This document shows positions 24,434-33,205 of a stretch of DNA of 64,000 bases, one piece after another (position 1 is the stretch's first letter; each line of letters opens with the position of its first letter). The stretch is from Desulfovibrio sp. Huiquan2017. Lineage in GTDB: Bacteria; Desulfobacterota; Desulfovibrionia; Desulfovibrionales; Desulfovibrionaceae. The notes below the pieces were generated by a model. The model made no database searches. It was not told where the DNA came from and saw only the letters and a list, made by a program, of their open reading frames with translations. Position numbers and translations under genes: made by a program. The stretch is taken from assembly GCF_017351175.1 (NCBI RefSeq), contig NZ_JAFMPN010000001.1, positions 203,582-267,581 on the forward strand, in the 5' to 3' direction.

Positions 24434-25606
24434 CTACCTGTCGATTTCAGGAATGATCAGGTCCAGGCTGCCCAGAATGGCGACGGCGTCCGCAATGAGC
24501 GTGCCGGTGGCGGCCTCGACAAAGGCGTTCAGGTTGGACAGGCCGGGCGCGCGCAGCTTGATGCGATACGGAACCTTGCCGCCGTCGGAGACGACGTAGA
24601 CGCCGATCTTGCCGCGGCCGCCTTCCACGCAGAAGTAGGCCTCGCCGACGGGCGGCTTCATGGACGGCTTGGGCGCCTTGTCCATGATGTACTTGCCCTC
24701 GGCCGACGGCAGTTGCTCCAGGGCCTGCTCGATGATGCGCAGGGACTGTTCCATCTCCGCCAGGCGGACATGGTAGCGTCCGGCCGAGCAGCTGGTGTCC
24801 TGCGTCGGGATCTCGAAGTCGAACCGGTCGTAGACCGAGTACGGCTCGTCCCGGCGCACGTCGAAAGGCACGCCCGCTCCCCGCAGTACGGGGCCGGTGC
24901 AGCCGTAGCGGCGGCACATGTCCTGATCGATGATCCCGATGCCCTCGATGCGGCGGCGCAGGATGAAATTCCCGGTAACGAGATCGTGATACATGGGCAG
25001 CCGTTCCCGGAAGTGCGGGATGAACGCCTTGATCAGTTCGATACATTTATCGTCCATGTCCATCTGCACACCACCGACGCGGAAGTTGCTGTAGGTCAGC
25101 CTGGAGGCCGACGGCCTTTGCAGGATGTCCAAGATCATTTCGCGGTCTTCGAAGGCGTACAGAATGGGGGTAAAGGCCCCCAGGTCGAGGATGTAGGCGC
25201 CCCACCACAGCAGGTGGGAGGCCAGGCGGTTGAGTTCGGTCATGATGACGCGAAGGTATTCCGCCCTTTCGGGCACCTCGATGCCCATCAGTTTTTCGAC
25301 AGCGCCCACGTAGGCCCAGTTCCAGGCCATGGCGTGTCCGTAGTCTACGCGGCCCATATTGGGGATAAATCCTCCCCAGGTCTGGGTCTCGCCCATTTTT
25401 TCATGCATGCGGTGCAGGTAGCCCAGCACGGGCTCGGCGCGGACGATGTATTCGCCGTCCACCTCGATCATAACCCGCAAGACACCGTGCGTTGACGGAT
25501 GCTGCGGGCCGAAGTTGATGATCAGGGTTCCGTCCTGCTTCCCGGCCTCGAACTTCTGGGTGTAGAAATCACCCTTCATTTGTTCTAAATTCTGGTAAGC
25601 CGACAT
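24434..25606 (-). CDS. nuoD: Complex I subunit D (quinone-binding, 49-kDa type)
   Basis: A 390-residue peripheral subunit related to NiFe-hydrogenase large subunits. NFGPQHPSTHGVLRV (about 30-44) has the histidine pair of the quinone site. YLHRMHEKM, DYGHAMAWNWAYV and the conserved LRGAGVPFDVRR are all normal. The C-terminal VEGGRGKIGVYVVSDGG and the end ...LDLIIPEIDR match the family. It forms the Q pocket with NuoB and NuoH. GAGAG lies ahead of the ATG, 42 bases after nuoC. Confidence 0.96.
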   Translation of the reverse strand: MSAYQNLEQMKGDFYTQKFEAGKQDGTLIINFGPQHPSTHGVLRVMIEVDGEYIVRAEPVLGYLHRMHEKMGETQTWGGFIPNMGRVDYGHAMAWNWAYVGAVEKLMGIEVPERAEYLRVIMTELNRLASHLLWWGAYILDLGAFTPILYAFEDREMILDILQRPSASRLTYSNFRVGGVQMDMDDKCIELIKAFIPHFRERLPMYHDLVTGNFILRRRIEGIGIIDQDMCRRYGCTGPVLRGAGVPFDVRRDEPYSVYDRFDFEIPTQDTSCSAGRYHVRLAEMEQSLRIIEQALEQLPSAEGKYIMDKAPKPSMKPPVGEAYFCVEGGRGKIGVYVVSDGGKVPYRIKLRAPGLSNLNAFVEAATGTLIADAVAILGSLDLIIPEIDR

Positions 25607-25648
25607 ACACTCTCAGTCCGGTTTTTAATACCGACCGGTCGCCCCGGC

Positions 25649-26176
25649 CTACGCGTCGGAGGCCTCCCCGGCCTCCGCTTCCGCAAACAACTCCTCGACT
25701 TCCGCAGAACAGGACTCGATTTCTCCCAGGGAAAGCAGGTCCTTGATGGACTTGCGCACCTTGTCGGTCTTGCGCAGCGGAAAAAGATCCCGGTCCTCCA
25801 CCGCCAAGAGCAACGGCACAAGGTTGGGATGGCCCTCGAACACGACGCCATGGAAGTCGCGAGTCTCGCGCTCATGCCAGTCGGCGCCGTCGAAGACGGA
25901 CGTGATGGACGGAATCACCGGGTTGTCCTTGCCGATCAGCACTCGGAGGACGACCCGTTCGTTGATGGTCCATCTATTGAAATGATACTGCACCAGGAAC
26001 CCCTCTTCCAGGTCCAACGCGAAGATGTCTTCGAGAGAATACTCCGCCTCGTACAGTTTCCGGGCGGCCTTGACTATCTGGCCCGGCGCCAGAAAGACCG
26101 ACCAGGCCTGCCCCGTGGCCGCCGGGTCCTGTTTGGCGACGCACTGGGTCGCCACTCCTTCCAAAGCCTGCAACAT
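25649..26176 (-). CDS. nuoC: Complex I subunit C (30-kDa type)
   Basis: A 175-residue peripheral subunit, separate from nuoD. The signature DWHERETRDFHGVVFEGHPNL (about 108-128) is clear. A GGAGGG site lies in front of the start at 26176, two bases after the nuoB stop region. The last 25 residues are acidic (EVEELFAEAEAGEASDA) and not part of the family core. Confidence 0.94.
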   Translation of the reverse strand: MLQALEGVATQCVAKQDPAATGQAWSVFLAPGQIVKAARKLYEAEYSLEDIFALDLEEGFLVQYHFNRWTINERVVLRVLIGKDNPVIPSITSVFDGADWHERETRDFHGVVFEGHPNLVPLLLAVEDRDLFPLRKTDKVRKSIKDLLSLGEIESCSAEVEELFAEAEAGEASDA

Positions 26177-26178
26177 GG

Positions 26179-26724
26179 CTAACCCTCCACCTTGGCGGCG
26201 ACGGGCCACCAGCGTTTACCAGTGATCAGACGCTGCAATTCAAAGAACCCCTCGAGCAGCCCCTCGGGCCTGGGCGGGCAGCCCGGCACGTAGACATCCA
26301 CAGGGATGAGCGTGTCCACGCCCTGGATCACGTTGTAATTGTCCTTGATCTTAAAGGGCCCCCCGGAAATGGCGCAGTTGCCCATGGCGATGACCCACTT
26401 GGGTCCGGGCATCTGTTCGTAAAGCCGGACCACCGACGGGGCCATCTTCTTGTTCACGGTGCCTGCCACGATCATGACGTCGGACTGGCGCGGGGAGGGC
26501 CGGAAGACCTCCGCCCCGAACCGAGCCATATCGAACCGGGCCATGCCGGTAGCCATCATTTCGATGGCACAGCAGGCCAGTCCGAAGGTCATGGGCCACA
26601 GAGACATGGCCCGGCAGACGTTCATGATGTCCTGGGCCAACTTCATGTTGACCAGCGGCGGGTCCATGTGATGATTGCCCGCCGTCAGGAACTCCTTTTG
26701 CACTACTGAATCCTGCGCGGCCAT
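26179..26724 (-). CDS. nuoB: Complex I subunit B (cluster N2)
   Basis: A 181-residue subunit that binds the terminal [4Fe-4S] cluster N2 and hands electrons to quinone. Ligands C51, C52 ([10 protein letters not shown]), C117 (GNCAISGG) and C149 (PGCPPRPE) are all in place. The start at 26724 has an AAAGGGG site and overlaps the end of nuoA by 22 bases; a start seven codons earlier is possible. Confidence 0.96.
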   Translation of the reverse strand: MAAQDSVVQKEFLTAGNHHMDPPLVNMKLAQDIMNVCRAMSLWPMTFGLACCAIEMMATGMARFDMARFGAEVFRPSPRQSDVMIVAGTVNKKMAPSVVRLYEQMPGPKWVIAMGNCAISGGPFKIKDNYNVIQGVDTLIPVDVYVPGCPPRPEGLLEGFFELQRLITGKRWWPVAAKVEG

Positions 26725-27080
26725 GTGAACACCCCTTTCGCCCAAAAATAGATGACGGAAAAAATAAGAAAGAACAGGAAAATGAAGACCTTTACGAAGG
26801 GAACCCAGCCCTCGGCGTCAGCATACGCCGTGGAAACCGGGAACAGGTAAAGGACGTCAACGTCGAAGGCCAGGAAGATCAGGGCGTATACATAATATGA
26901 TACGCCCCACCTGGACCACGAGCTGCCGTAGGGAACCATGCCGCACTCGTACGGCATGCCGATGTCCCCGCCCCGTGCTTGGGGGGCAAGCAGCACAGCA
27001 AGCAACAACGGCCCGACGGCGAAGAGCACGCCGCCAAGCAAAAACAATACGATTGCAAAATGCAGCCAGTCGAAAAGCAT
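26703..27080 (-). CDS. nuoA: Complex I subunit A
   Basis: A 125-residue membrane subunit with three helices. [38 protein letters not shown] is recognisable by the YECG loop, FRV-like WGVSYY and the FDVEV-like [10 protein letters not shown] helix. The start at 27080 has AGGA eight bases upstream. It is the first gene of the operon, downstream of the inverted repeat at 27112-27136. Confidence 0.94.
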   Translation of the reverse strand: MLFDWLHFAIVLFLLGGVLFAVGPLLLAVLLAPQARGGDIGMPYECGMVPYGSSWSRWGVSYYVYALIFLAFDVDVLYLFPVSTAYADAEGWVPFVKVFIFLFFLIFSVIYFWAKGVFTWPRRIQ

Positions 27081-27111
27081 ACCCCATCCTTTGGCAGTAA
27101 ATTTGCGGGAA

Positions 27112-27136
27112 TCTTGAAACAAAAAAATTTTCAAGA
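27112..27136 (-). promoter_or_regulatory. Inverted repeat in the complex I operon leader
   Basis: Arms TCTTGAAA (27112-27119) and TTTCAAGA (27129-27136) with a 9-base A/T spacer lie 32-56 bp upstream of nuoA. It could be an operator or a weak hairpin. I could not identify a convincing promoter: TTGACT in the minus strand near 27170 has no good -10. Confidence 0.45.
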
Positions 27137-27314
27137 ATTAACGAGTTCCATGCCCCGAAAAAAGCGGCAAGTCAAGCACCTTGCGCTTTTTTTCGTAAAG
27201 AACCCACCTCCTAAGTATGTAATTTTCTTCACTCTGCTCCGAAACCCGCCGGACGGGCTTCCAACCGTCCATTTCCCCTCCCCAACGGAGTTGAATTCCA
27301 CTTTTGCGGCCACG

Positions 27315-27346
27315 AAAAAGGAGCGTTCCGCCCTGCGAAACGCCCC
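27315..27346 (-). terminator. Terminator of the diguanylate cyclase gene
   Basis: On the minus strand a 10-bp stem with two G-T pairs (27337-27346 with 27320-27329) and 7-base loop is followed by five T (27315-27319), 33 bases after the stop at 27379. Confidence 0.75.
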
Positions 27347-27378
27347 TGAAAAAACCGGAAAACAATCCTGTCGCCGAC

Positions 27379-28713
27379 CTACTCCGGCGTGTCGTATTCG
27401 GCGAAGGTGCCGTAATCGGCCCGCCCTTTCTTCTTGGCTCCGTACATGGCCGCGTCGGCCCGACTGATCAGGGTCACGGTGTCCTTGCCATCGTCGGGGT
27501 AGAAGCTGATGCCGACAGTCGCCCCGATGTTCAGCGCCCGGCCGCCGACTTCGTAAGGCTGCCGCACCATGTCCAGGAGGTTGCGGGTAAAGCTCAGAGT
27601 GCCCTGCTGATCCGTAATACCGGACAGAAGGATGCCGAATTCGTCCCCGCCCAGACGAGCCAGGGTATCGGATTCGCGGGTTCGCTGTTGCAGCCGCTCG
27701 GCCACCTGGCAAAGCAGGTCATCGCCGGTCTGATGGCCATAGGTGTCGTTGACCTGCTTGAAATTGTCTAGATCGACGAAGAGCACGGCCACCTTGGTCT
27801 CATAGCGCTTGGCCACGGCCAGGGCGTGCTCCAGGCGATCGAAGAAGCGATGCCGGTTGGCGATGCCGGTCAGGCTGTCCCGGGTGGCAAGCTTCTTGAG
27901 TTCAAGCTCCACATTCTTGCGCTCGGTGATGTCCTCAAGGACCCCCTCGATGAATTCGTCGCCCAAATCGTTGCGGATCACCCGGGAGGACTCCGAACAC
28001 CAAACGACCTCCCCGTTGCGCCGTTGCAGGCGGAACTCAAAGCCGGTCACGGCCCCGCTGTGCGCCAACAGCTCCCGATAGAGCCGCCGCTCGGCCTCCT
28101 CGGGCATGACCCGATCGCGAAACCCGGGCCTGCCGAGCACCTCCTCCATGCGGTCATAACCGAGAATACGCAGCATGGCCGGGTTGGCCTCCAGCAACTC
28201 TCCTTCCCAAGTGCACTGAAAAATTCCCTCAATGGCCCGCTCGAATATGGAGCGGTATTTTCCCTCGGCCACGCGCAAGGCGGCCTCGGTGAGACGGCGC
28301 TGCTCCACCTCCTGCGTCAGCAGAATCTTCTGGCGGTGCATTTCGAGAAACGCCCGAACCTTGCTGATGAGGATGTCCATGTCCACGGGCCGGAACAGGT
28401 AGTCCACGGCCCCGGTCTCGTAGCCTTGGCGGACGTTTTCCTCGTCCTGGAAAATGGCGGTGATGAAAATAATCGGCACGTGGCGGCTGCGTTCGTGTTC
28501 CTTGATCCTGGCCGCGGCCTCATATCCATTCATGCCGGGCATCTGAATGTCCAGCAGAATCAGGGCGAAATCGTCGTTGCGGGCCAGGTCCACGGCCTCC
28601 TGGCCGCTGTCGGCCTGGATCACCTCGCACTCCACGTCGCGGAGCATGTGGTTGAGCAGGGCCAGATTGGTCCGCGAATCATCGACGATAAGGATCTTCA
28701 ACTGATTGATCAT
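27379..28713 (-). CDS. Response regulator with PAS and GGDEF domains (diguanylate cyclase)
   Basis: A 444-residue cytoplasmic signalling protein. The receiver domain (1-125) has DD at 11-12, phospho-acceptor D55 in LILLDIQMPGMNG and the Thr in FITAI; the normally invariant Lys of the K-P motif is Arg here (DYLFRPVD). A coiled stretch leads to a PAS domain (about 145-270) with a PAC end in DITERKNVE. The GGDEF domain (about 275-435) has an intact LGGDEFG active site and an RESD inhibitory site exactly five residues upstream, so it should make c-di-GMP and be product-inhibited. The start at 28713 is chosen for its G-rich ribosome site and the receiver N-terminus. The stop of the ComB-like gene lies 11 bases upstream, suggesting cotranscription. 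Confidence 0.92.
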   Translation of the reverse strand: MINQLKILIVDDSRTNLALLNHMLRDVECEVIQADSGQEAVDLARNDDFALILLDIQMPGMNGYEAAARIKEHERSRHVPIIFITAIFQDEENVRQGYETGAVDYLFRPVDMDILISKVRAFLEMHRQKILLTQEVEQRRLTEAALRVAEGKYRSIFERAIEGIFQCTWEGELLEANPAMLRILGYDRMEEVLGRPGFRDRVMPEEAERRLYRELLAHSGAVTGFEFRLQRRNGEVVWCSESSRVIRNDLGDEFIEGVLEDITERKNVELELKKLATRDSLTGIANRHRFFDRLEHALAVAKRYETKVAVLFVDLDNFKQVNDTYGHQTGDDLLCQVAERLQQRTRESDTLARLGGDEFGILLSGITDQQGTLSFTRNLLDMVRQPYEVGGRALNIGATVGISFYPDDGKDTVTLISRADAAMYGAKKKGRADYGTFAEYDTPE

Positions 28714-28723
28714 GTCGCCCCCC

Positions 28724-29428
28724 TCAGGCGCTCGTTCCTCCGGCCACGGCGACCCTGTTGAGCCGGACGCCGCCATCCACCGGTTCGCCCTTGAGCACGA
28801 AATCGAAACGGTCCAGGTCCATGCACAGGTCGAAGTCCGCCTCCGGGCAATCATCCCGGGTCTCGTCGAAAAACTTGGCCGCCGTATCCACGTCCCGCAG
28901 GAAATTCTTCAGCGTCTTGAAACTGTTCGGATACTCCTCGATCTCATTCTTGATGTACATGGCGCACATCATGTCTTCCTGGGCGCGCATGACCCCGCCG
29001 GTCCCCATGGCCACCAGGGTGACCACCTCGGGATTCCGGGCCCGGACGTAATCCACCACAGCCTGCGCGTTGACGAAGGACCCCATGATAACCTCGTCCG
29101 CCTCGGTGCAGACCATCAGCCCGCGCGTGCCCGCGTTGGTCACATGGATCAGGGTTTCGCCCCGGATATCCGCCTGCTCGATGAGCGCCGGGGAGTTGAG
29201 ATAGTCGAATTCCCGGGGAGGGACGTCCACCAGTTCACCGATGACCTTGCCGCCGCGCTCGGCTGCCATGGCCCGGGCGCGGTCCAGGCTGTCGGTGACT
29301 ATGTACTCGGCAGCCCCACCGGCTGCCAGGAAGCAGCCCAGGGTGGTGGACCGGAACACATCCACAATAACGACCAACCCCTTGGCACGCTGTGCGCCGG
29401 ACAAACACTCAACCACATTCACGATCAT
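28724..29428 (-). CDS. ComB-like 2-phosphosulfolactate phosphatase family protein
   Basis: A 234-residue protein matching ComB, which hydrolyses (R)-2-phospho-3-sulfolactate in coenzyme M biosynthesis. IVDVFRSTTLGCFLAAGGAAEYIV near residue 20, GKVIGELVDVPPREFDYLNSP near 65, and VTNAGTRGLMVC near 95 are the family patterns. The start ATG at 29428 has AGGA eight bases upstream and gives a family-like length. No other coenzyme M gene is nearby, and sulfate reducers are not known to need coenzyme M, so the substrate may be sulfolactate phosphate for sulfonate metabolism or something else. Cotranscribed with the diguanylate cyclase gene. Confidence 0.8.
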   Translation of the reverse strand: MIVNVVECLSGAQRAKGLVVIVDVFRSTTLGCFLAAGGAAEYIVTDSLDRARAMAAERGGKVIGELVDVPPREFDYLNSPALIEQADIRGETLIHVTNAGTRGLMVCTEADEVIMGSFVNAQAVVDYVRARNPEVVTLVAMGTGGVMRAQEDMMCAMYIKNEIEEYPNSFKTLKNFLRDVDTAAKFFDETRDDCPEADFDLCMDLDRFDFVLKGEPVDGGVRLNRVAVAGGTSA

Positions 29429-29609
29429 CGGGAAATCCTGTCGGTTCTGCACCGGGCCCCTGTTCCTAAACCGCCTCAACCTCTTGAATATCATGCGGAA
29501 CATGGCCACCCGAAGCCGGTTTATCATTTCTCTTAAACCTGCAACGCGGAAACAGTAAAGGGTTTTCCACCCGGTTGATGGCCCGCTCATCTTGTTGCAA
29601 CTTGGCGAC

Positions 29610-30559
29610 ATGACGAAAAATCGCGTATTGGTTACCGGCGGCTCGGGTTTCCTCGGTTCGCACCTGTGCGAACGACTCCTGGACATGGGCCGCGAGGTCA
29701 TTTGCGTGGACAATTTCTTCACCGGAAACAAGGACAACATCCTGCACTTGCTGGACAACCCATTTTTCGAGGTGGTCCGAAACGACATCACCTTCCCCTC
29801 TACGTGGAAGAGGACGGAATTTACAACCTGGCCTGTCCCGCCTCGCCCATCCACTATCAGCACGATCCGGTCCAGACCACCAAGACCTCGGTTCACGGGG
29901 CCATCAACATGCTAGGTCTGGCCAAACGCCTGCGGGCCAAGATATTTCAGGCCTCCACCTCAGAGGTCTACGGCGACCCCAAAATCCATCCGCAACCCGA
30001 GAGCTACTGGGGCAACGTCAACCCCATCGGCCTGCGCTCCTGCTACGACGAGGGCAAGCGTTGCGCCGAGACCCTGTTCTTCGACTACCACCGCCAGCAC
30101 AAGCTGCGCATCAAGGTCTGCCGCATCTTCAACACCTACGGCCCACGCATGGCCATGGACGACGGCCGGGTGGTCTCCAACTTCGTGGTCCAGGCCCTCC
30201 GGGGCGAAGACATTACGATCCACGGCAGCGGGGAGCAGACACGCAGCTTCTGCTATGTTTCGGATCTGGTGGACGGCATGATCCGGTTCATGGAGGATAC
30301 GGACGACGGATTCATCGGCCCCATGAACCTGGGCAACCCCGACGAATTCACCATCCGCGAACTGGCCGAAACGGTCATCGACCTGACCGGCTCGCCCTCG
30401 AAGATCATCTACAACCCCCTGCCCTCGGATGATCCCATGCAGCGCAAGCCGGATATCGACCTGGCCCGCGAAACCCTGGGCTGGGTTCCCACCATGGATT
30501 TGCGCACAGGCCTGGCCCGGACCATCAAATATTTCGAGGACGAACTCCGGTCCCTTTAA
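29610..30559 (+). pseudogene. UDP-glucuronate decarboxylase (UDP-xylose synthase), single-base frameshift
   Basis: An extended SDR enzyme that would convert UDP-glucuronate to UDP-xylose with NAD+. The N-terminal part begins [16 protein letters not shown] at 29610 and reads correctly to NDITFP. The family then needs [17 protein letters not shown], but that is found only in another frame. The shift sits at the run CCCC at 29795-29798; one more C would restore a continuous protein of about 316 residues. The second part has TSEVYGDP, the catalytic YDEGKR and a complete C-terminus, so apart from this base the gene looks sound. Either a recent inactivation or a sequencing error. The enzyme would serve capsule or LPS sugar synthesis with the neighbouring glycosyltransferases. 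Confidence 0.9.
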
Positions 30560-30577
30560 TCGTCCTTGCCCGCAACG

Positions 30578-30615
30578 CGAAGGGGCCGGGGGACATTCAT
30601 CCCCCGGCCCCTTCG
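30578..30615. terminator. Bidirectional terminator between UXS and GT4 genes
   Basis: Perfect 16-bp inverted repeat (30578-30593 and 30600-30615) with a 6-base loop, between convergent genes. Confidence 0.8.
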
Positions 30616-30629
30616 TGCTGTACGGCTGA

Positions 30630-31763
30630 CTATTTCCCGTCCAACAAGCGCTCGACCATATCCACATACGGCTCCAGGCCCGACGGCACGTCCCCGGGCC
30701 ACTGAAACGGACCGGGCCGGGGCTCGTCGGCCACGCGCCGGACCATGGCGGCCATGGCCCCCTCGTCGGCCGGGTCGGGAAAGACCCAACGCTGCGGCAG
30801 GAAATAGGCGCTTCCGTTCATGGCGCTGGACACGGACCGGCAGCCGCAGGCCAGTGCCTCAAGCACGGCGTTGGAGCAGGCATCGTAGAACGAGGCCAGA
30901 ACAAAGACGTCGGCCGCCCGGTAAAAGGCGGGCATGTCGTCCACCCGTCCCAAAAAGTTGACGCGGTCGGCCACCCCGAGCTCCCGGGCCAACCGTTCGT
31001 ACTTGGCGGGATTGCGCCCCCCGGCCACGCGCAGGACGTAATTCTCCGGCAACAGAGCGAGCATGCCCACCAGATGGCGGACCCCTTTGAGGGCGAAGTT
31101 GGTGGCCGCCGTGGCCACCACCACCTGATCCTCGCGAATGTGGGAAGCGGCTCGCAGACGCAGCCGCTCCTGGTCGCCGATGGGCGAAAACCGCTCCAGG
31201 TCCGGCCGGTTGTAGACCACCGCGATATCATCCCGGTTCAGCGAGGGATGCGACTCCACCAGCCAGTCGCGGACCAGGTGGGAAACACAGACGATATGCG
31301 GAGTCCGGCGCATGCGGATGCGGTCGATGAGAAATATGGCCCAGTTACCGGGGGACAACCTGCGACGGAACATCTTGAAGGAACGGGCGAATCCCCGGGG
31401 CCAGGCGCGCTTGGACAATTCCCAAAACTTGGAAATAGGCCCGCCGCCGATACGCAGGATGTCCTGGTTCAGGGTCTTGCCCATGCCGAAGACCAGATCG
31501 TAATGCCCCTTGCGGCGCGCCCTGTCCGCCCCGAAGGCGAAGCGCAGGATCTTTATCAGGCGGAAGGCCCCGAACCTGCCGAGGATCACGGGCTTCACCC
31601 CCTCGGGCGGATCGGTTTCGCGGCGGGCGCAGATGAAGTCCACCTCGTGGCCGCGCGCGGCCAGGGCCTCGCTCAGCCGCCAGGCAAAGGATTCCGCGCC
31701 GCCATACCGGCTCAGCCTGGGCATGGTCACCGCCAGCCGCTTTTTCTTCAACACCTTTTCCAT
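30630..31763 (-). CDS. GT4 family glycosyltransferase
   Basis: A 377-residue GT-B glycosyltransferase. The N-terminal acceptor half starts RLAVTMPRLSRYGGAESFAWRLSEALAARGH, the normal GT4 GG loop. The C-terminal donor half has VNFLGRVDDMPAFYRAADVFVLASFYDACSNAVLEALACG, with the E-x7-E motif of retaining GT4 enzymes. Overall layout recalls WaaG-like LPS core transferases. The start at 31763 is a compromise: the ribosome site is weak. It is divergent from the PAP2 gene. Donor sugar unknown; LPS or exopolysaccharide assembly is the likely pathway. Confidence 0.87.
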   Translation of the reverse strand: MEKVLKKKRLAVTMPRLSRYGGAESFAWRLSEALAARGHEVDFICARRETDPPEGVKPVILGRFGAFRLIKILRFAFGADRARRKGHYDLVFGMGKTLNQDILRIGGGPISKFWELSKRAWPRGFARSFKMFRRRLSPGNWAIFLIDRIRMRRTPHIVCVSHLVRDWLVESHPSLNRDDIAVVYNRPDLERFSPIGDQERLRLRAASHIREDQVVVATAATNFALKGVRHLVGMLALLPENYVLRVAGGRNPAKYERLARELGVADRVNFLGRVDDMPAFYRAADVFVLASFYDACSNAVLEALACGCRSVSSAMNGSAYFLPQRWVFPDPADEGAMAAMVRRVADEPRPGPFQWPGDVPSGLEPYVDMVERLLDGK

Positions 31764-31860
31764 GGAGGGGACTCTCGAACCTTTTTTATGGTTTGGCAAC
31801 CGTGGAGTTGCCCGCCGGAGCAAAGACGGCTATGCATTCCAAAAAATCGAAAGGAACGCC

Positions 31861-32457
31861 ATGTTTTTCGCCACGCCCGCCCTTGACCTGCATCTTTTTC
31901 TGCTCATCAACCAGCATTGGCACTCCGGCCTGCTGGATACGATCATGCCGCTCTTTTCGTCCATGGCCGTGCTCATGACCCTGCTGGCCGGAGCCATGGC
32001 CGTGACCGTGCTCAAAGGCGGCAAAAAACAATTGATCATCTTCCTCGTCCTGCTCGCGGGCATGGGGATGTCGGACTTCTCCACCAAGCTGGCCAAGGAA
32101 CAGATTCACCGGGTCCGGCCGCTCAACGCCCTGGCGGGCACCCGCTACGTCGAAGACGGACAGTGGCGCACCCGTCCGTACACTTTCGTCCGCACCAAGG
32201 AAAACGGCTCCTCCTACCCCTCGGCCCACGCGGCCAACACCATGACGCTGGCCCTGCTGGCCCTGCTCCTGTGGCCGAAGCTCAAGGCGTGGCCGCTTCT
32301 GCTGCCGCTTGTGACGGGCTACTCCCGCGTCTATCTGGGCAAGCACTACCCCACGGATGTTCTGGCCGGATGGCTCTGGGGCGTGATCGTGGCCGGAGCG
32401 GTATGGCTTCTGTGGAGAGGGCTTTCGCGCCGCTATCCCGCGTTGCGCCGGAAATAA
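31861..32457 (+). CDS. PAP2 family phosphatase (lipid phosphate type)
   Basis: A 198-residue membrane protein of five to six helices. The three PAP2 motifs are present: KEQIHRVRP (about 79-87), YPSAH (about 119-123) and SRVYLGKHYPTDVLAG (about 155-170), giving the catalytic His pair and Asp. These enzymes dephosphorylate undecaprenyl pyrophosphate or lipid A phosphates in the periplasm. AAAGGA precedes the ATG. It faces the VTT/DedA-like gene. Confidence 0.9.
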   Translation: MFFATPALDLHLFLLINQHWHSGLLDTIMPLFSSMAVLMTLLAGAMAVTVLKGGKKQLIIFLVLLAGMGMSDFSTKLAKEQIHRVRPLNALAGTRYVEDGQWRTRPYTFVRTKENGSSYPSAHAANTMTLALLALLLWPKLKAWPLLLPLVTGYSRVYLGKHYPTDVLAGWLWGVIVAGAVWLLWRGLSRRYPALRRK

Positions 32458-32491
32458 CACCCGGGCCGTCCTTCCCTCAGCCTTCCCCGGA

Positions 32492-33205
32492 CTATTCGTC
32501 CGTGTCCTCCAAGACTCCGGCCTGTTTGCGATAGCGCCGGTAGACTCTGACTCCCAGCCAACCCGAGACCACGAAAAGCGCGACGCTCATGCCCACGGAC
32601 AGGACCACGCCCGTGGTGGACTCGCGATTCATACCCGCGCCGAACAGGGCGAAGATGAAATTCTGCGGAATATAGCCCAGGGTCGAACCGATCACAAAAG
32701 ACATGAGCGGAATGGAGCTCACCCCGGCGGCCAGATTGGTGATCAGGTTGGACCCCAGGGGGAACAGCCGGATGGCCAAGGCCGTGTTGAACGGCTCATG
32801 ACGGAGGAAATGATTGATCTTGTGCACGCGCGGCCCGAGCCTGCGTTCCACCAGCTCCCGGCCTCCCATGCGCGCATACAGCGCGGCCATGGCGCATCCC
32901 AACCCCGCGCCCACGGTGGACAGCACCGTACCGCTGAAGGTCCCGAAGGCGAAACCGCCCAGGAACCCGATGAGCTGGCGGGGCAGCCCCACGGCCGTGA
33001 AAACCGCGCCCACGGCCAGGAAGATGACCACGGAAAGCGGACCGCGCCCGAGTACATGGTCGTTGAACCACTGGGTGTCCGCAAGCATGTCGCCCAGGCC
33101 CAGGGAACGGGAGAGGAACACGGCCCCCCCGAGGACGGCCAGCATGACCAGCCCCTTGGCCAGTGATTTCAAATTCAAAGAGGAGTCTTGCTTATCTGAG
33201 GTCAT
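32492..33205 (-). CDS. VTT-domain (TVP38/TMEM64, SNARE-associated) membrane protein
   Basis: A 237-residue membrane protein with about five helices. The VTT/SNARE_assoc core is visible from about 60 to 190: AVGLPRQLIGFLGGFAFG, a GxG-rich helix AGLGCAMAALYARMGGRELV, RLFPLGSNLITNLAAGVSSIPLMSFVIGSTLGYIPQNFIFALFGAG. Related proteins flip or scramble phospholipids and undecaprenyl phosphate. The start could be ATG 33205 or GTG 33214; both overlap the end of the LAB_N gene, so translation is coupled. Confidence 0.85.
   Translation of the reverse strand: MTSDKQDSSLNLKSLAKGLVMLAVLGGAVFLSRSLGLGDMLADTQWFNDHVLGRGPLSVVIFLAVGAVFTAVGLPRQLIGFLGGFAFGTFSGTVLSTVGAGLGCAMAALYARMGGRELVERRLGPRVHKINHFLRHEPFNTALAIRLFPLGSNLITNLAAGVSSIPLMSFVIGSTLGYIPQNFIFALFGAGMNRESTTGVVLSVGMSVALFVVSGWLGVRVYRRYRKQAGVLEDTDE

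Noticed and set aside
29429-29896. N-terminal extension of the ComB-like frame
   Set aside because: It lies opposite the UXS start and has no homology; a good ribosome site stands before 29428.
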